DNA of 24,760 nt from a virus. The translations under genes and the position numbers were made by a program. How positions within the stretch are numbered: the first letter of the stretch is position 1; the number at the start of each line of letters is the position of its first letter. The notes beneath the pieces were generated by a model that did not search any database, was not told the origin of the DNA, and saw only the letters and a list, made by a program, of their open reading frames with translations. The DNA is taken from the IMG/VR virus record IMGVR_UViG_3300028835_000998, positions 1 to 24,760 of that record; one strand, 5' to 3'. Positions 11,548 through 18,916 of this stretch are shown here, piece by piece.

Positions 11548-11845
11548 TTTAGCTTTCACTTTAACTAACTTAAGTCAAGAAGAGGTTATAAATCTTTTAG
11601 CTGAGGATGTGATGAAGGCGAAGAGGATGGGGTTAGTTGCGTCTTTGTGTGAGGTTTTGGATTTACACCGACAAGCTATTGCGGGGGAGGTTCAGCCTCA
11701 GATTGCTTTGAAGAATATTTGTTTTACTGCTCTTACGCCGGAGTCTGAGAAACTCTCTGAGGCTTTAACGGTTTTTTATAAGCAGAAAGTATCTGGTACG
11801 ATTATTGATGAATTAAAAGCCCTTATTCGGGATGCTTTGAAATGA
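11540..11845 (+). CDS. Hypothetical helical protein, 101 aa
   Basis: The GTG start at 11540 follows AAGGAG and lies inside the end of the previous gene. The product looks all-helical (LSQEEVINLLAEDVMKAKRMG, ...VSGTIIDELKALIRDALK). No motif is recognised. It overlaps the next gene by ATGA. Confidence 0.7.
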   Translation: MSDLAFTLTNLSQEEVINLLAEDVMKAKRMGLVASLCEVLDLHRQAIAGEVQPQIALKNICFTALTPESEKLSEALTVFYKQKVSGTIIDELKALIRDALK

Positions 11846-12030
11846 AGGGAATTCTATACCCAGCGATAGACATGGGAGATTTGCCACCTCTTACTGAAGA
11901 AGAGTGGGAGACTGTTCCTGCTTTGATGGGGAAAAATGCGGGTAAGGTTTTAAGTGATTTAATTGAGAAATATCTGAAGCATCAAGCGGGGAGTTTGGAG
12001 GGGGGCGATTCCCTGCTTGAGGAGGGGTGA
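11842..12030 (+). CDS. Small hypothetical protein, 62 aa
   Basis: ATG 11842 overlaps the previous stop codon. The protein reads MKGILYPAIDMGDLPPLTEE, then a helix (GKVLSDLIEKYLKHQ) and an acidic tail. No family is recognised. It is coupled upstream and sits three bases before the next gene, with GAGGAGGGGTGA serving the latter. Confidence 0.68.
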   Translation: MKGILYPAIDMGDLPPLTEEEWETVPALMGKNAGKVLSDLIEKYLKHQAGSLEGGDSLLEEG

Positions 12031-12033
12031 GAA

Positions 12034-12198
12034 ATGATTAAGGTTATCAATAAGCAGGTTTTTGAAATTACGGTGCAGGGTATGATTATAACACCTGAGC
12101 TTATTTCTGGATTACTTCGTGACTATTTTATTTCTACTATTAGCAGATCTGAGTTTATTGAAGTTAAAGAGCTTGTTGTTGATGAGGAGAAGAGATGA
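12034..12198 (+). CDS. Small hypothetical protein, 54 aa
   Basis: ATG 12034 is preceded by GAGGAGGGGTGA. The product alternates beta-like and helical stretches (VINKQVFEITVQGMIITPEL, then LLRDYFISTISRSEF) and ends in charged residues. No family is recognised. Its stop overlaps the start of the membrane-peptide gene (ATGA). Confidence 0.68.
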   Translation: MIKVINKQVFEITVQGMIITPELISGLLRDYFISTISRSEFIEVKELVVDEEKR

Positions 12199-12320
12199 CT
12201 TTTCGTTTTTGCGATATTTTCTTTGTTTTGTTTGTAATTGTGATGGTTAGTGGATTGGCTGGTTTTTGTTTTTGGGTGGGTTCGGTTTGGAAAGAGAAGA
12301 AGATGCTTGAAGAGGAGTAA
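12195..12320 (+). CDS. Small membrane protein, 41 aa
   Basis: One hydrophobic span covers residues 8-28 (FFVLFVIVMVSGLAGFCFWVG), followed by a charged tail KEKKMLEEE. ATG 12195 overlaps the previous stop. It resembles the size and form of small phage membrane proteins but has no feature that marks it as a holin. Confidence 0.65.
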   Translation: MTFRFCDIFFVLFVIVMVSGLAGFCFWVGSVWKEKKMLEEE

Positions 12321-12321
12321 C

Positions 12322-12483
12322 ATGGAAGAAGAGCGGATAAGAGAGATAAGGAAAGGAATGGCAAGCGGCGAGATTGGGGGTTTTTTTATTTACGATGAGG
12401 GTGGTAGAGAGATAGATTTTATGGAAAAGAATCGACCCAAGAAATCTATTAAAAGGAAATTTTGGCAATTATGGAAACCTTAA
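12322..12483 (+). CDS. Small hypothetical protein, 53 aa
   Basis: ATG 12322 follows GAGGAG. The product starts MEEERIREIRKGMASGEIGG, then has a basic tail (RPKKSIKRKFWQLWKP). The family is unknown. It overlaps the terminase start by 13 bases and is therefore likely coupled to it. Confidence 0.65.
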   Translation: MEEERIREIRKGMASGEIGGFFIYDEGGREIDFMEKNRPKKSIKRKFWQLWKP

Positions 12484-13943
12484 CAGAACAAGTAACGGAC
12501 ACGCTCAAATCTACGAGTAAGGATCCTCTTTTGGCTTTGGAGCGAAAGTTGGATCGGACGGTTTACGAGTTATTTGCAGCTTGTTACTTGCCTCATCATT
12601 TGGTAAAGGAGGATGGTCGTGGTGGAACAGAGCCTTGCCCCAATGCCCCAATGCACGGGGAGATGTGTAAAAGATTTAGACATAAGACACGTTGTGTGGT
12701 TGTTGCCCCCGCTAAATATGCTAAGTCAACTTGGTGTTCGTTTATACAACCCCTCACAGACGGGGTTTTGGGTCTCGTCAAAGGTGATATCTTACTTATA
12801 TCGAATACGGGACGATTGGCAGAGCACTGGCTTTCGTTGATAAAGGAGGAGATTGAACACAACGTGGATCTTCGGAGCAGGTTTGGGAATCTGAAGGGGG
12901 ATATTTGGCGACAGGATATGATTAAGTTAAGGACGGGTATCACTATTGTTTCTTTGGGTTTGAACTATCAGATTAGGGGGACGGGTTGGGCTAAGGTTAT
13001 TTGTGATGACATGGAGGACGATGAGATGGTTCGGTCGGAGGAGCAGAGGGAAAAGTTTGAGGACTGGTTTGATGGTGCGTTGATGGGTAGGATGCACCCG
13101 CATACTCGGCTTTCGATAACGGGCACTTTTCTGCACCCGCTTTGCAAGATAAAGAAGATGTTTGAAAACATTGATGGAAGATATACTGCTTGGGACAGGA
13201 TCCTGTTTCAAGCCTTGAATGAAGAGGGTGAATCGACATGGCCGGAGCGTTGGCCGACTGATGTGGTTTTGAAGCAAAGAATAGAGATGGGGGAGAAGAA
13301 ATTTTTATCGGAGAAGATGAACGCACCCGTCTTTGGCAAGGATCACGTCTTCAAGGGGGAGTGGTTTAAATATTATGATACTTTGCCCAAGGACTTATAT
13401 ATGGTGGCGATGGTTGATCCATCTTCGAGCAAGGAGAAAGAGGTGGGGGACTATACAGTTTATGAGGTTTGGGGTAAGGATTTGTTGCTTGAGAATTATT
13501 ATTTCCTTGGCATGACACGTGGACGTTGGGCAAAGCATTCAAAGATCAAGGCTGGTCTCGACTATAACCAGGCTTACCATCCGGTTGTTAATTTGTTTGA
13601 ATGTGATGCTTATTCAAAAGAGTTAAAGGTGGACTTGCTTGAAGAGGCAAAGAAGAGGGGTCAATATTTTCCCTATCGGTTTTTGTCTACCAAGAAGAAT
13701 AAGATAGAGCGGGCACAGATGGTTACTGATCTTTGGGAGAAGGGCAAGGTTTTCTTGCCACGCAAAGGTGCTGAGAGGCTTAAAGAAGAGATGCTGATGT
13801 TTCCGTTCGGGGATTATGATGATTGTGTGGATCCTATGAGTGGTGCGCTTGGTTTTCTCCGTAAGCAAAGGGTTAAGATCAGACACAAAAAACAGATTTA
13901 TCGAAAAGAGTTAAAACCGAATAAGGCGGGGAGGTTGGTGTGA
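12471..13943 (+). CDS. terL: Large terminase subunit (TerL)
   Basis: 490 aa. Residues 79-88 (APAKYAKST) are the ATPase Walker A motif in the terminase variant without the usual glycines. Residues 176-185 (VICDDMEDDE) are the Walker B. The nuclease half shows MVAMVDPSSS (Asp316), the FECDAYSKEL segment (about 376-385) and GDYDDCVDPMSGALGF (447-462), matching the RNase H-like metal site. TerL packages phage DNA into proheads at the portal. I chose ATG 12471; a TTG three codons earlier is possible. The protein ends in GRLV, shared with the next two genes. Confidence 0.92.
   Translation: METLTEQVTDTLKSTSKDPLLALERKLDRTVYELFAACYLPHHLVKEDGRGGTEPCPNAPMHGEMCKRFRHKTRCVVVAPAKYAKSTWCSFIQPLTDGVLGLVKGDILLISNTGRLAEHWLSLIKEEIEHNVDLRSRFGNLKGDIWRQDMIKLRTGITIVSLGLNYQIRGTGWAKVICDDMEDDEMVRSEEQREKFEDWFDGALMGRMHPHTRLSITGTFLHPLCKIKKMFENIDGRYTAWDRILFQALNEEGESTWPERWPTDVVLKQRIEMGEKKFLSEKMNAPVFGKDHVFKGEWFKYYDTLPKDLYMVAMVDPSSSKEKEVGDYTVYEVWGKDLLLENYYFLGMTRGRWAKHSKIKAGLDYNQAYHPVVNLFECDAYSKELKVDLLEEAKKRGQYFPYRFLSTKKNKIERAQMVTDLWEKGKVFLPRKGAERLKEEMLMFPFGDYDDCVDPMSGALGFLRKQRVKIRHKKQIYRKELKPNKAGRLV
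13928..13943 (+). repeat. Repeated gene-junction motif, copy 1
   Basis: The 16 bases GGGGAGGTTGGTGTGA encode the GRLV tail of TerL, supply the ribosome binding site for the next gene and provide its overlapping start (GTGA). Near-identical copies end the next two genes. Confidence 0.85.
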
Positions 13944-14161
13944 AAGGAACGGATGTTTTAACTGCACAGCAAATAAGACAAGCAGTTAAAACCTTAAGGT
14001 CACACAGAGCAACAAATCAGCAATCTGATTTGACTCCTAAACAATGGAAAGAATTAAGGGAATCTTTTGATTTCTTTATGGAAAAAGATTTTAAGGACTC
14101 GCCAATAAAAGATGATGTAAATGAATTAAAAAATGTGATTACAACGGGGAGATTGGTATGA
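13940..14161 (+). CDS. Hypothetical helical protein, 73 aa
   Basis: Starts at GTG 13940, overlapping the terminase stop (GTGA), with GGGGAGG upstream. The product is helical and polar (TAQQIRQAVKTLRSH, TPKQWKELRESFDFFMEK) and ends in GRLV, as TerL and the next protein do. No family is recognised. The tail is a by-product of the shared junction or a conserved docking tail. Confidence 0.75.
   Translation: MKGTDVLTAQQIRQAVKTLRSHRATNQQSDLTPKQWKELRESFDFFMEKDFKDSPIKDDVNELKNVITTGRLV
14146..14161 (+). repeat. Repeated gene-junction motif, copy 2
   Basis: GGGGAGATTGGTATGA: the same GRLV-coding, ribosome binding and overlapping start motif as at 13928, here with an ATG start. Confidence 0.85.
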
Positions 14162-14376
14162 GAAGCAAAGTGCCAGAGAAAAAGATACCGGAGTTTAGTG
14201 AAGAGCCGGGGGGTGATCTTATAGATTTAGGTGAATGTGCCATGTATGATTGGGAAAAGGGTTGTTATGTTATTAAACCATGTTCTGTTAGAATGTATAC
14301 GCCAGAACAGTTAAAACGTAGGGATGAGATTAATGGGCAACAAGGGATGTTACCGGCGGCGGGGAGATTGGTGTGA
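14158..14376 (+). CDS. Hypothetical protein, 72 aa
   Basis: ATG 14158 overlaps the previous stop. The product has an acidic first half (FSEEPGGDLIDLGECAMYDW) and a short basic part (PEQLKRRDE), three cysteines, and the shared GRLV ending. No family is recognised. Confidence 0.74.
   Translation: MRSKVPEKKIPEFSEEPGGDLIDLGECAMYDWEKGCYVIKPCSVRMYTPEQLKRRDEINGQQGMLPAAGRLV
14361..14376 (+). repeat. Repeated gene-junction motif, copy 3
   Basis: GGGGAGATTGGTGTGA: the third copy of the junction motif, joining the 14158 and 14373 genes with a GTG start. Confidence 0.85.
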
Positions 14377-14573
14377 AGAAGGTTAAATTAGATTATGATG
14401 AATGGTATCCGGTGTTTTCATTGAAGGAAGACTATAATCCCAAGTGGCATGCTAAGGAAGTTGTTGAAATAGAAGATAAGTTTTATTCTGAATATTTGAA
14501 GGCATTGGAACAATTTTCTAATATGCAAAATAAACTGCAGAAACTGGCTGAAGAAAAGGGAATTTATAGTTAG
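14373..14573 (+). CDS. Small helical protein, 66 aa
   Basis: GTG 14373 overlaps the previous stop through the repeated junction. The N-terminal part is aromatic and acidic (YDEWYPVFSLKEDYN), the C-terminal part a likely coiled coil (YLKALEQFSNMQNKLQKLAE). No family is recognised. It ends nine bases before the co-chaperonin gene. Confidence 0.74.
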   Translation: MKKVKLDYDEWYPVFSLKEDYNPKWHAKEVVEIEDKFYSEYLKALEQFSNMQNKLQKLAEEKGIYS

Positions 14574-14582
14574 GGAGGATTT

Positions 14583-14921
14583 ATGAATTTCAAGCCTTAT
14601 GCTGACAAGATAATTGTCAAGTCTATCAAGAAAGGGAAGTCGGATGGTGGTATCATTTTAACCGAGATGCAAGGTATGGAAAATTTGGTGCGGGGTGAGG
14701 TTGTGGCGATCTCTGATGGCTTTCTTTTTGGTGACAAGGAGTGGCCTGTGACCTCTAAGGTTGGGGACATTGTATGGTTTCAGGAGGGCGTGGGTGTTCC
14801 ATTTCCATTTGAAGGGGAGAAATATTTGATGTTGCAGGATGGGGCGGTGCTTGGGAAGGAGAAAAAAATCAAAGACTTTAAAACTGATCGACCAAATATT
14901 ATACCAGTAGAGGGAAAGTAA
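14583..14921 (+). CDS. GroES-like co-chaperonin
   Basis: 112 aa aligned by eye to GroES/Cpn10: KPYADKIIVK (4-13) matches the first strand, a shortened mobile loop ends in GGIILTE (22-28), where Ile24-Ile25-Leu26 is the tripeptide that docks GroEL, and RGEVVAISDG, KVGDIVWFQEGVGV and a final ILxxx-like AVLG complete the beta barrel. A C-terminal extension of about 20 residues is not present in bacterial GroES. ATG 14583 has GGGAGG upstream. Phage co-chaperonins such as T4 gp31 adapt host GroEL to fold the capsid protein. The position beside the head genes fits such a role. Confidence 0.85.
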   Translation: MNFKPYADKIIVKSIKKGKSDGGIILTEMQGMENLVRGEVVAISDGFLFGDKEWPVTSKVGDIVWFQEGVGVPFPFEGEKYLMLQDGAVLGKEKKIKDFKTDRPNIIPVEGK

Positions 14922-14974
14922 AATAACTTTAAGCCGGAACTTAAAGTAAAGAAGTAGTCGGGGGGCGTAAAAGG

Positions 14975-16903
14975 GTGGCAAAAGAAAAAGCAGTAGAGGT
15001 AGACGAAGACGTCGGATCGGGTAGTATCGACATTGATACCGAAACAGACGAAAAACTTATAGCGCAAAAGATTGCGGAACAGATCTCTGAGTCTCGCACC
15101 TATTGGGAATCTTTCAAATCTTTATGCACTGAACTATATTTCGATTTTCTTGCCTACAAAGAATCCATCCAGGATTCTACCAAATCCAATACATTTATTC
15201 CTTTGCCTTATGTAGACATAAGGGTTACTAAGGCACGGATCAAACAGATCATTACGGGCACCAAGCCTTATGCTCGTGTTAAGCCTAAGCCCTACAGTCC
15301 TGATCTTAGTTTTAAAGCCAGCCACTTTGCCTACAATCTTTTGTATGAGGCTGAATTTGAGTCCTTCCTCGACTTACTCATACAGGATGCTTTGATTTAT
15401 ACTGGGGCTCCATTTCAAGAAACGTGGGGTGTGGAATATAAAGAGATGCCTGCCTTTTGGGATGCGGAGAGTTTAGGGGAGAAGTTTGGTGTTGATTTAA
15501 CGGGGGTAGATATTCGCATTCCCAAATTTGACGATAACGGCGAAAGGGTTTTTGAGCTTCAGGAAACAAGGGATGGAATTTTCTTGGAGGTCATTCCTAT
15601 TCAGGATTTTTACCTGATTAAGAATTCTAAGAACGTTGAAACGGATCCGTGGGCAGGTAAACATTATAAGGCTACCATAGAGAATTTAGAGAAAAAGGTT
15701 AATCCTGACGGCACCCCCTATTACGAGAATCTCGATCTATTGAGAGCGTTAGACACGACCAAGCGTGCCGACACTACGGGGGCGACACGTCAATCCCAGC
15801 CTGTTCAAAGAGACGAACCCTCTCAATCTACCTTCACCAAAGAATTTGACATTATCGAATTCTGCACAGATAAAAAGATTTTTCATTGGCCAGAAGGTGC
15901 GCAGTTTTTGATTGCCCAAAATCCCAATCCCTACAAGAGAAAACCTTATCATATCGCCAGGGTAGAAAAACTTACTGGTGAACCTTATGGACTTTCACCT
16001 AATCGAGTCAATCACCTGTTAACCCGGACTATGAATGAAGTTGTGGACATCATTATGGATGGTTTGTTTTTAGAGGACAACAAGGCGTTCGTCATTGATG
16101 AAAATCGAATAGATGATTTTGAGGTTGGGGCGACACAAGGCAATTTGATTCATGTTAAAAACCTTGATCCGGGTGAGAGTGTAACCAATGCTATTTATGC
16201 TCTTGAGACAAGAGCAGTAGCCAATGAAATTATGCCTCTTTGGGAAAAGCTTGATGTTACCCACCAGTTGGTGGCGGGTAGACCCAATATGAGTGTTGGG
16301 ATGCCACAGCAGGGTGCTGAGACCGCCTATGAGAACGCACAGTTGGCGGCGGGTGCAAACACCCCGGTTATTGATATGACGGCCAATCTTGTTGATACCG
16401 CTTTGAGACCAATTTATCAAGACCTGTTCCATTTAGCCATGATATATTTCACCAAAGAGAAAAGTATGGAGGCGCTGGATGATGATGGTAACTTGATTGG
16501 GGGGGAACCTTTAGTGATGACCCCACGTGAAGTTTATGCAAACTATGACTTTGAATTTGAGTTTTTGGGTAAGGAAAGAAATAAGATTGAAGAGCGGGCG
16601 GCGTTGACTAATATGTTGATGGTTTGGGGAAACGTTAAAAATGTAGATGAGGTTACGGCTTTAATTATGAAGAATCTTTTGTTGCAATCAGGCATATCGG
16701 ATACGGCTGCTATTAAGGGGGCTTTAGATAAAGCCATAGAGCAAAGACGGCAAATGGAGATGTTGGCAATGCAAGCCAAGATGGGGGGAGGGGAGCAAGG
16801 GAGACCAATGGGTGGCTTGCCAGAAGGGGGATCAGAGGCGGTTGGTGAGCCGATGCGGGACACAGGGAATATGATGAACGCTCTTAAACCTACGGGGATG
16901 TAA
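14975..16903 (+). CDS. Portal protein
   Basis: A 642-aa protein located between TerL and scaffold/capsid, where the portal is expected. Residues about 28-120 include YWESFKSLCTELYFDFLAYK and the IRVTKARIKQIITGTKPYARVKP region, and a later part has GLSPNRVNHLLTRTMNEVVD, all in line with large tailed-phage portals. The C-terminus is Gly/Met-rich and probably disordered. Portals form the dodecameric ring for DNA entry and exit. The GTG start is preceded by GGGGGGCGTAAAAGG. The call rests on size, position and general pattern. Confidence 0.8.
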   Translation: MAKEKAVEVDEDVGSGSIDIDTETDEKLIAQKIAEQISESRTYWESFKSLCTELYFDFLAYKESIQDSTKSNTFIPLPYVDIRVTKARIKQIITGTKPYARVKPKPYSPDLSFKASHFAYNLLYEAEFESFLDLLIQDALIYTGAPFQETWGVEYKEMPAFWDAESLGEKFGVDLTGVDIRIPKFDDNGERVFELQETRDGIFLEVIPIQDFYLIKNSKNVETDPWAGKHYKATIENLEKKVNPDGTPYYENLDLLRALDTTKRADTTGATRQSQPVQRDEPSQSTFTKEFDIIEFCTDKKIFHWPEGAQFLIAQNPNPYKRKPYHIARVEKLTGEPYGLSPNRVNHLLTRTMNEVVDIIMDGLFLEDNKAFVIDENRIDDFEVGATQGNLIHVKNLDPGESVTNAIYALETRAVANEIMPLWEKLDVTHQLVAGRPNMSVGMPQQGAETAYENAQLAAGANTPVIDMTANLVDTALRPIYQDLFHLAMIYFTKEKSMEALDDDGNLIGGEPLVMTPREVYANYDFEFEFLGKERNKIEERAALTNMLMVWGNVKNVDEVTALIMKNLLLQSGISDTAAIKGALDKAIEQRRQMEMLAMQAKMGGGEQGRPMGGLPEGGSEAVGEPMRDTGNMMNALKPTGM

Positions 16904-17166
16904 TGGAAAAGCAGAAAAGGATAAAATTTGAAATAATTGAATATCAAGATGGTTACGGCATTAAGGTCAACGGTCAAGATTTAATGCGAGGGGGACACAA
17001 AATGCGATACAGTGATCTCGACTTGGCTAAATGTGAAATGGTGAGTTTTGTTCTTGGGAATACAAAAGAATTGGAACGGTTTGTGAAATATCGCATCAAT
17101 GAGATAGAATCTATTTTGGAAGTAAATAGGGTGTCCATAGGATTAAGGGAACATTTGGGGATTTAA
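16903..17166 (+). CDS. Hypothetical protein, 87 aa
   Basis: ATG 16903 overlaps the portal stop (TAATG). The first half is beta-like (IKFEIIEYQDGYGIKVNGQD), the second helical (ELERFVKYRINEIESILE). No family is recognised. Coupling to the portal suggests a head-related or accessory role. Confidence 0.72.
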   Translation: MEKQKRIKFEIIEYQDGYGIKVNGQDLMRGGHKMRYSDLDLAKCEMVSFVLGNTKELERFVKYRINEIESILEVNRVSIGLREHLGI

Positions 17167-17168
17167 GT

Positions 17169-17309
17169 ATGCCAAAGGAAATGGAAAGAAAATTAAGGGC
17201 ACAGGTGAACAAAAAGTATCCTAACTGGTCAAAAACCAAAAAGGATGCCTATGTCTATGGAACTCTGAGAAAAACGGGATGGGTTCCCCAAAAAAGGAAA
17301 AAACATTGA
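17169..17309 (+). CDS. Small basic protein, 46 aa
   Basis: The product is rich in Lys/Arg and Tyr (MPKEMERKLRAQVNKKYPNW, then YVYGTLRKTGWVP). I associate this type with short phage proteins near the portal and scaffold, where similar K/Y-rich sequences are common. ATG 17169 lies two bases after the previous stop. It overlaps the nuclease gene by about 30 bases. Confidence 0.6.
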   Translation: MPKEMERKLRAQVNKKYPNWSKTKKDAYVYGTLRKTGWVPQKRKKH

Positions 17310-17701
17310 AATGTAATACCTGTGGTGAGGATAAGTCTGTTGAGGAATTTTATTTAGAACGAAAAAAGCCAAGACAAAGATGTAAGTCTTGTACCAGAAG
17401 GGCAATTAGAATATCGCATTGGAATAATCGTGGTGTTAAAATCACATGGGACGAATATGAAACGATGTTTTTATTTCAAAATGGGGAATGTGCTGTATGT
17501 AACAAAAAACTCCAAAGGGATAGCACAATAAAAAATAATACCGCTGTTATTGATCACGATCACAAAACAGGAATAGTAAGAGGGCTTTTATGTAATTCTT
17601 GTAATAGAGCCATCGGATTACTTGGTGATAATATAGAAGTAGTTTACAGCATCATAGATTATTTAGGCGGATGGAAACCCTCAACACAGAAAGGAAAATA
17701 A
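17279..17701 (+). CDS. Endonuclease VII-like HNH nuclease
   Basis: The motif set CNTC/CKSC (C12, C15, C35, C38), CAVC/CNSC (C71, C74, C105, C108) and IDHDHKTGIVRGLLC (91-105) matches the recombination endonuclease VII (T4 gp49-like) family, which resolves branched DNA and helps packaging. ATG 17279 lacks a good ribosome binding site; a TTG at 17306 with AAAGGA is an alternative, removing nine residues before the first cysteine pair. It sits in the head cluster, where a resolvase of packaging substrates or a homing enzyme could be. The stop overlaps the next start (TAATG). Confidence 0.88.
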   Translation: MGSPKKEKTLKCNTCGEDKSVEEFYLERKKPRQRCKSCTRRAIRISHWNNRGVKITWDEYETMFLFQNGECAVCNKKLQRDSTIKNNTAVIDHDHKTGIVRGLLCNSCNRAIGLLGDNIEVVYSIIDYLGGWKPSTQKGK

Positions 17702-18036
17702 TGGCATCTAATCCACACAATCAGGCAGAACTTGCAACTTTTGCTAAAAGAAAAAAAGAACAGATGGAAATGAATGTATTGCATAAAGCTGAATCCAATA
17801 CTCTTGAGTTCTTAAGTTGGGCGGAGTTGCCCATGACAAAAGAGATGAGAAGGATATTTGCAGATATGCGAAAAAAATTCCAAAATCACTTTGAATCCCT
17901 GAAATGGAAGGGTGAAGGTGAGGCGTTTGGTTTAGCATATTCAATGAGATTTTTGGATGTTTTGGAAAACGCAATTAACTCTGTTCGGAGAGAATACGCT
18001 AACATTCAAACTAAAAAACAACAAAAGGAGGGCTAA
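17701..18036 (+). CDS. Helical head-cluster protein, 111 aa
   Basis: The protein is helical throughout (ELATFAKRKKEQMEMNVLHK, TKEMRRIFADMRKKFQNHF) with no recognised motif. I chose ATG 17701, with AAAGGA seven bases away, rather than the upstream in-frame ATG at 17671. It lies before the scaffold gene and may serve the head, but this is position only. Confidence 0.72.
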   Translation: MASNPHNQAELATFAKRKKEQMEMNVLHKAESNTLEFLSWAELPMTKEMRRIFADMRKKFQNHFESLKWKGEGEAFGLAYSMRFLDVLENAINSVRREYANIQTKKQQKEG

Positions 18037-18039
18037 ATA

Positions 18040-18888
18040 ATGGCAACGCCAAAGACCAATCTGCCCCCGGAGACCGAGATATTATCTGAGACTCGTCGGG
18101 AAGTAACCGGTCCGCCTCAGACATCTCCTAATCAGGGATTAGCTGATCCGTCTCAGGTTGTGGCTGAAACCGCTCCAGAGGAACCTTTGGAGCAAGAACT
18201 GGAAACCGTGGATCAACCATTTACAATTGATGGGGGTGGTGAACCACTCCCAGAAGAACCATTGGGTGACGAGCCAACGGGTATTCCCTTAAAGGATACC
18301 CAGGCGGCACTTACCAAGGCGAGCCAAGAACTTGCTAAAATGAAAAAGGTTCTTGCCACAGTGGTAGCCAACACTCAATTGACGGGGCAACAACCACAGC
18401 AAACACCACTAACTTCACCCGAAATGTTTTCACCTGAACCAACCGATGATGAACGCCTTGATCCTACAAAATACACCCAGCGAATGATGGCTGTGCAGGA
18501 ACATAAAAACAAGATTCTCGAAATGCAGACCTTCACAGAGAATCATCCTGATTGGACGGACTTAATGGATACTATGGGGGAGATTAGCAACGAAGAAGAA
18601 CCGGGCACGTTTAACAAACCCGGTGGTTTGCGTCGTCTCCACAAGAGGGCTACAGAACGAGAAGAGTTAGCCGGACATCGGGCAGCCATGAAGGATGGTG
18701 CAGACAAGGCATTTCAGGCTGGAGCTAACATGCAGAGGAAGAAGGGTGGTAGTCCGTTTGTTTCTCCTGGTGGTAGTGGAGGTGTAAAATCAAGGTCTAC
18801 CGTGCCCTCTGATTTTGCTAAGTGGGACACGGACAAGCAATTGCAATGGTTGAAAGATCACGGTCGCTATAAAGATCAATTGGTTTAA
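18040..18888 (+). CDS. Probable scaffolding protein
   Basis: 282 aa, acidic, with a Pro/Glu/Thr-rich first third, a coiled-coil-like segment (about 90-110: TQAALTKASQELAKMKKVLA) and a charged C-terminal half ending GRYKDQLV. It lies immediately upstream of the capsid gene, where scaffolds commonly are, and has AAAGGAGG before ATG 18040. Scaffolds guide prohead assembly and leave the particle. A decoration or structural protein is the alternative. Confidence 0.68.
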   Translation: MATPKTNLPPETEILSETRREVTGPPQTSPNQGLADPSQVVAETAPEEPLEQELETVDQPFTIDGGGEPLPEEPLGDEPTGIPLKDTQAALTKASQELAKMKKVLATVVANTQLTGQQPQQTPLTSPEMFSPEPTDDERLDPTKYTQRMMAVQEHKNKILEMQTFTENHPDWTDLMDTMGEISNEEEPGTFNKPGGLRRLHKRATEREELAGHRAAMKDGADKAFQAGANMQRKKGGSPFVSPGGSGGVKSRSTVPSDFAKWDTDKQLQWLKDHGRYKDQLV

Positions 18889-18916
18889 AAACTGAAAGAA
18901 AAGGGGGTTTTAAAAA

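Noticed and set aside
12123-12468. Several overlapping minus-strand frames opposite the small genes
   Set aside because: They lack ribosome binding sites, contain low-complexity Ser/Pro/Leu runs and lie opposite coupled plus-strand genes.
14927-14946. 7-bp inverted repeat (CTTTAAG/CTTAAAG) after the co-chaperonin gene as a terminator
   Set aside because: The stem is AT-rich and weak, with no U-run on the plus strand.
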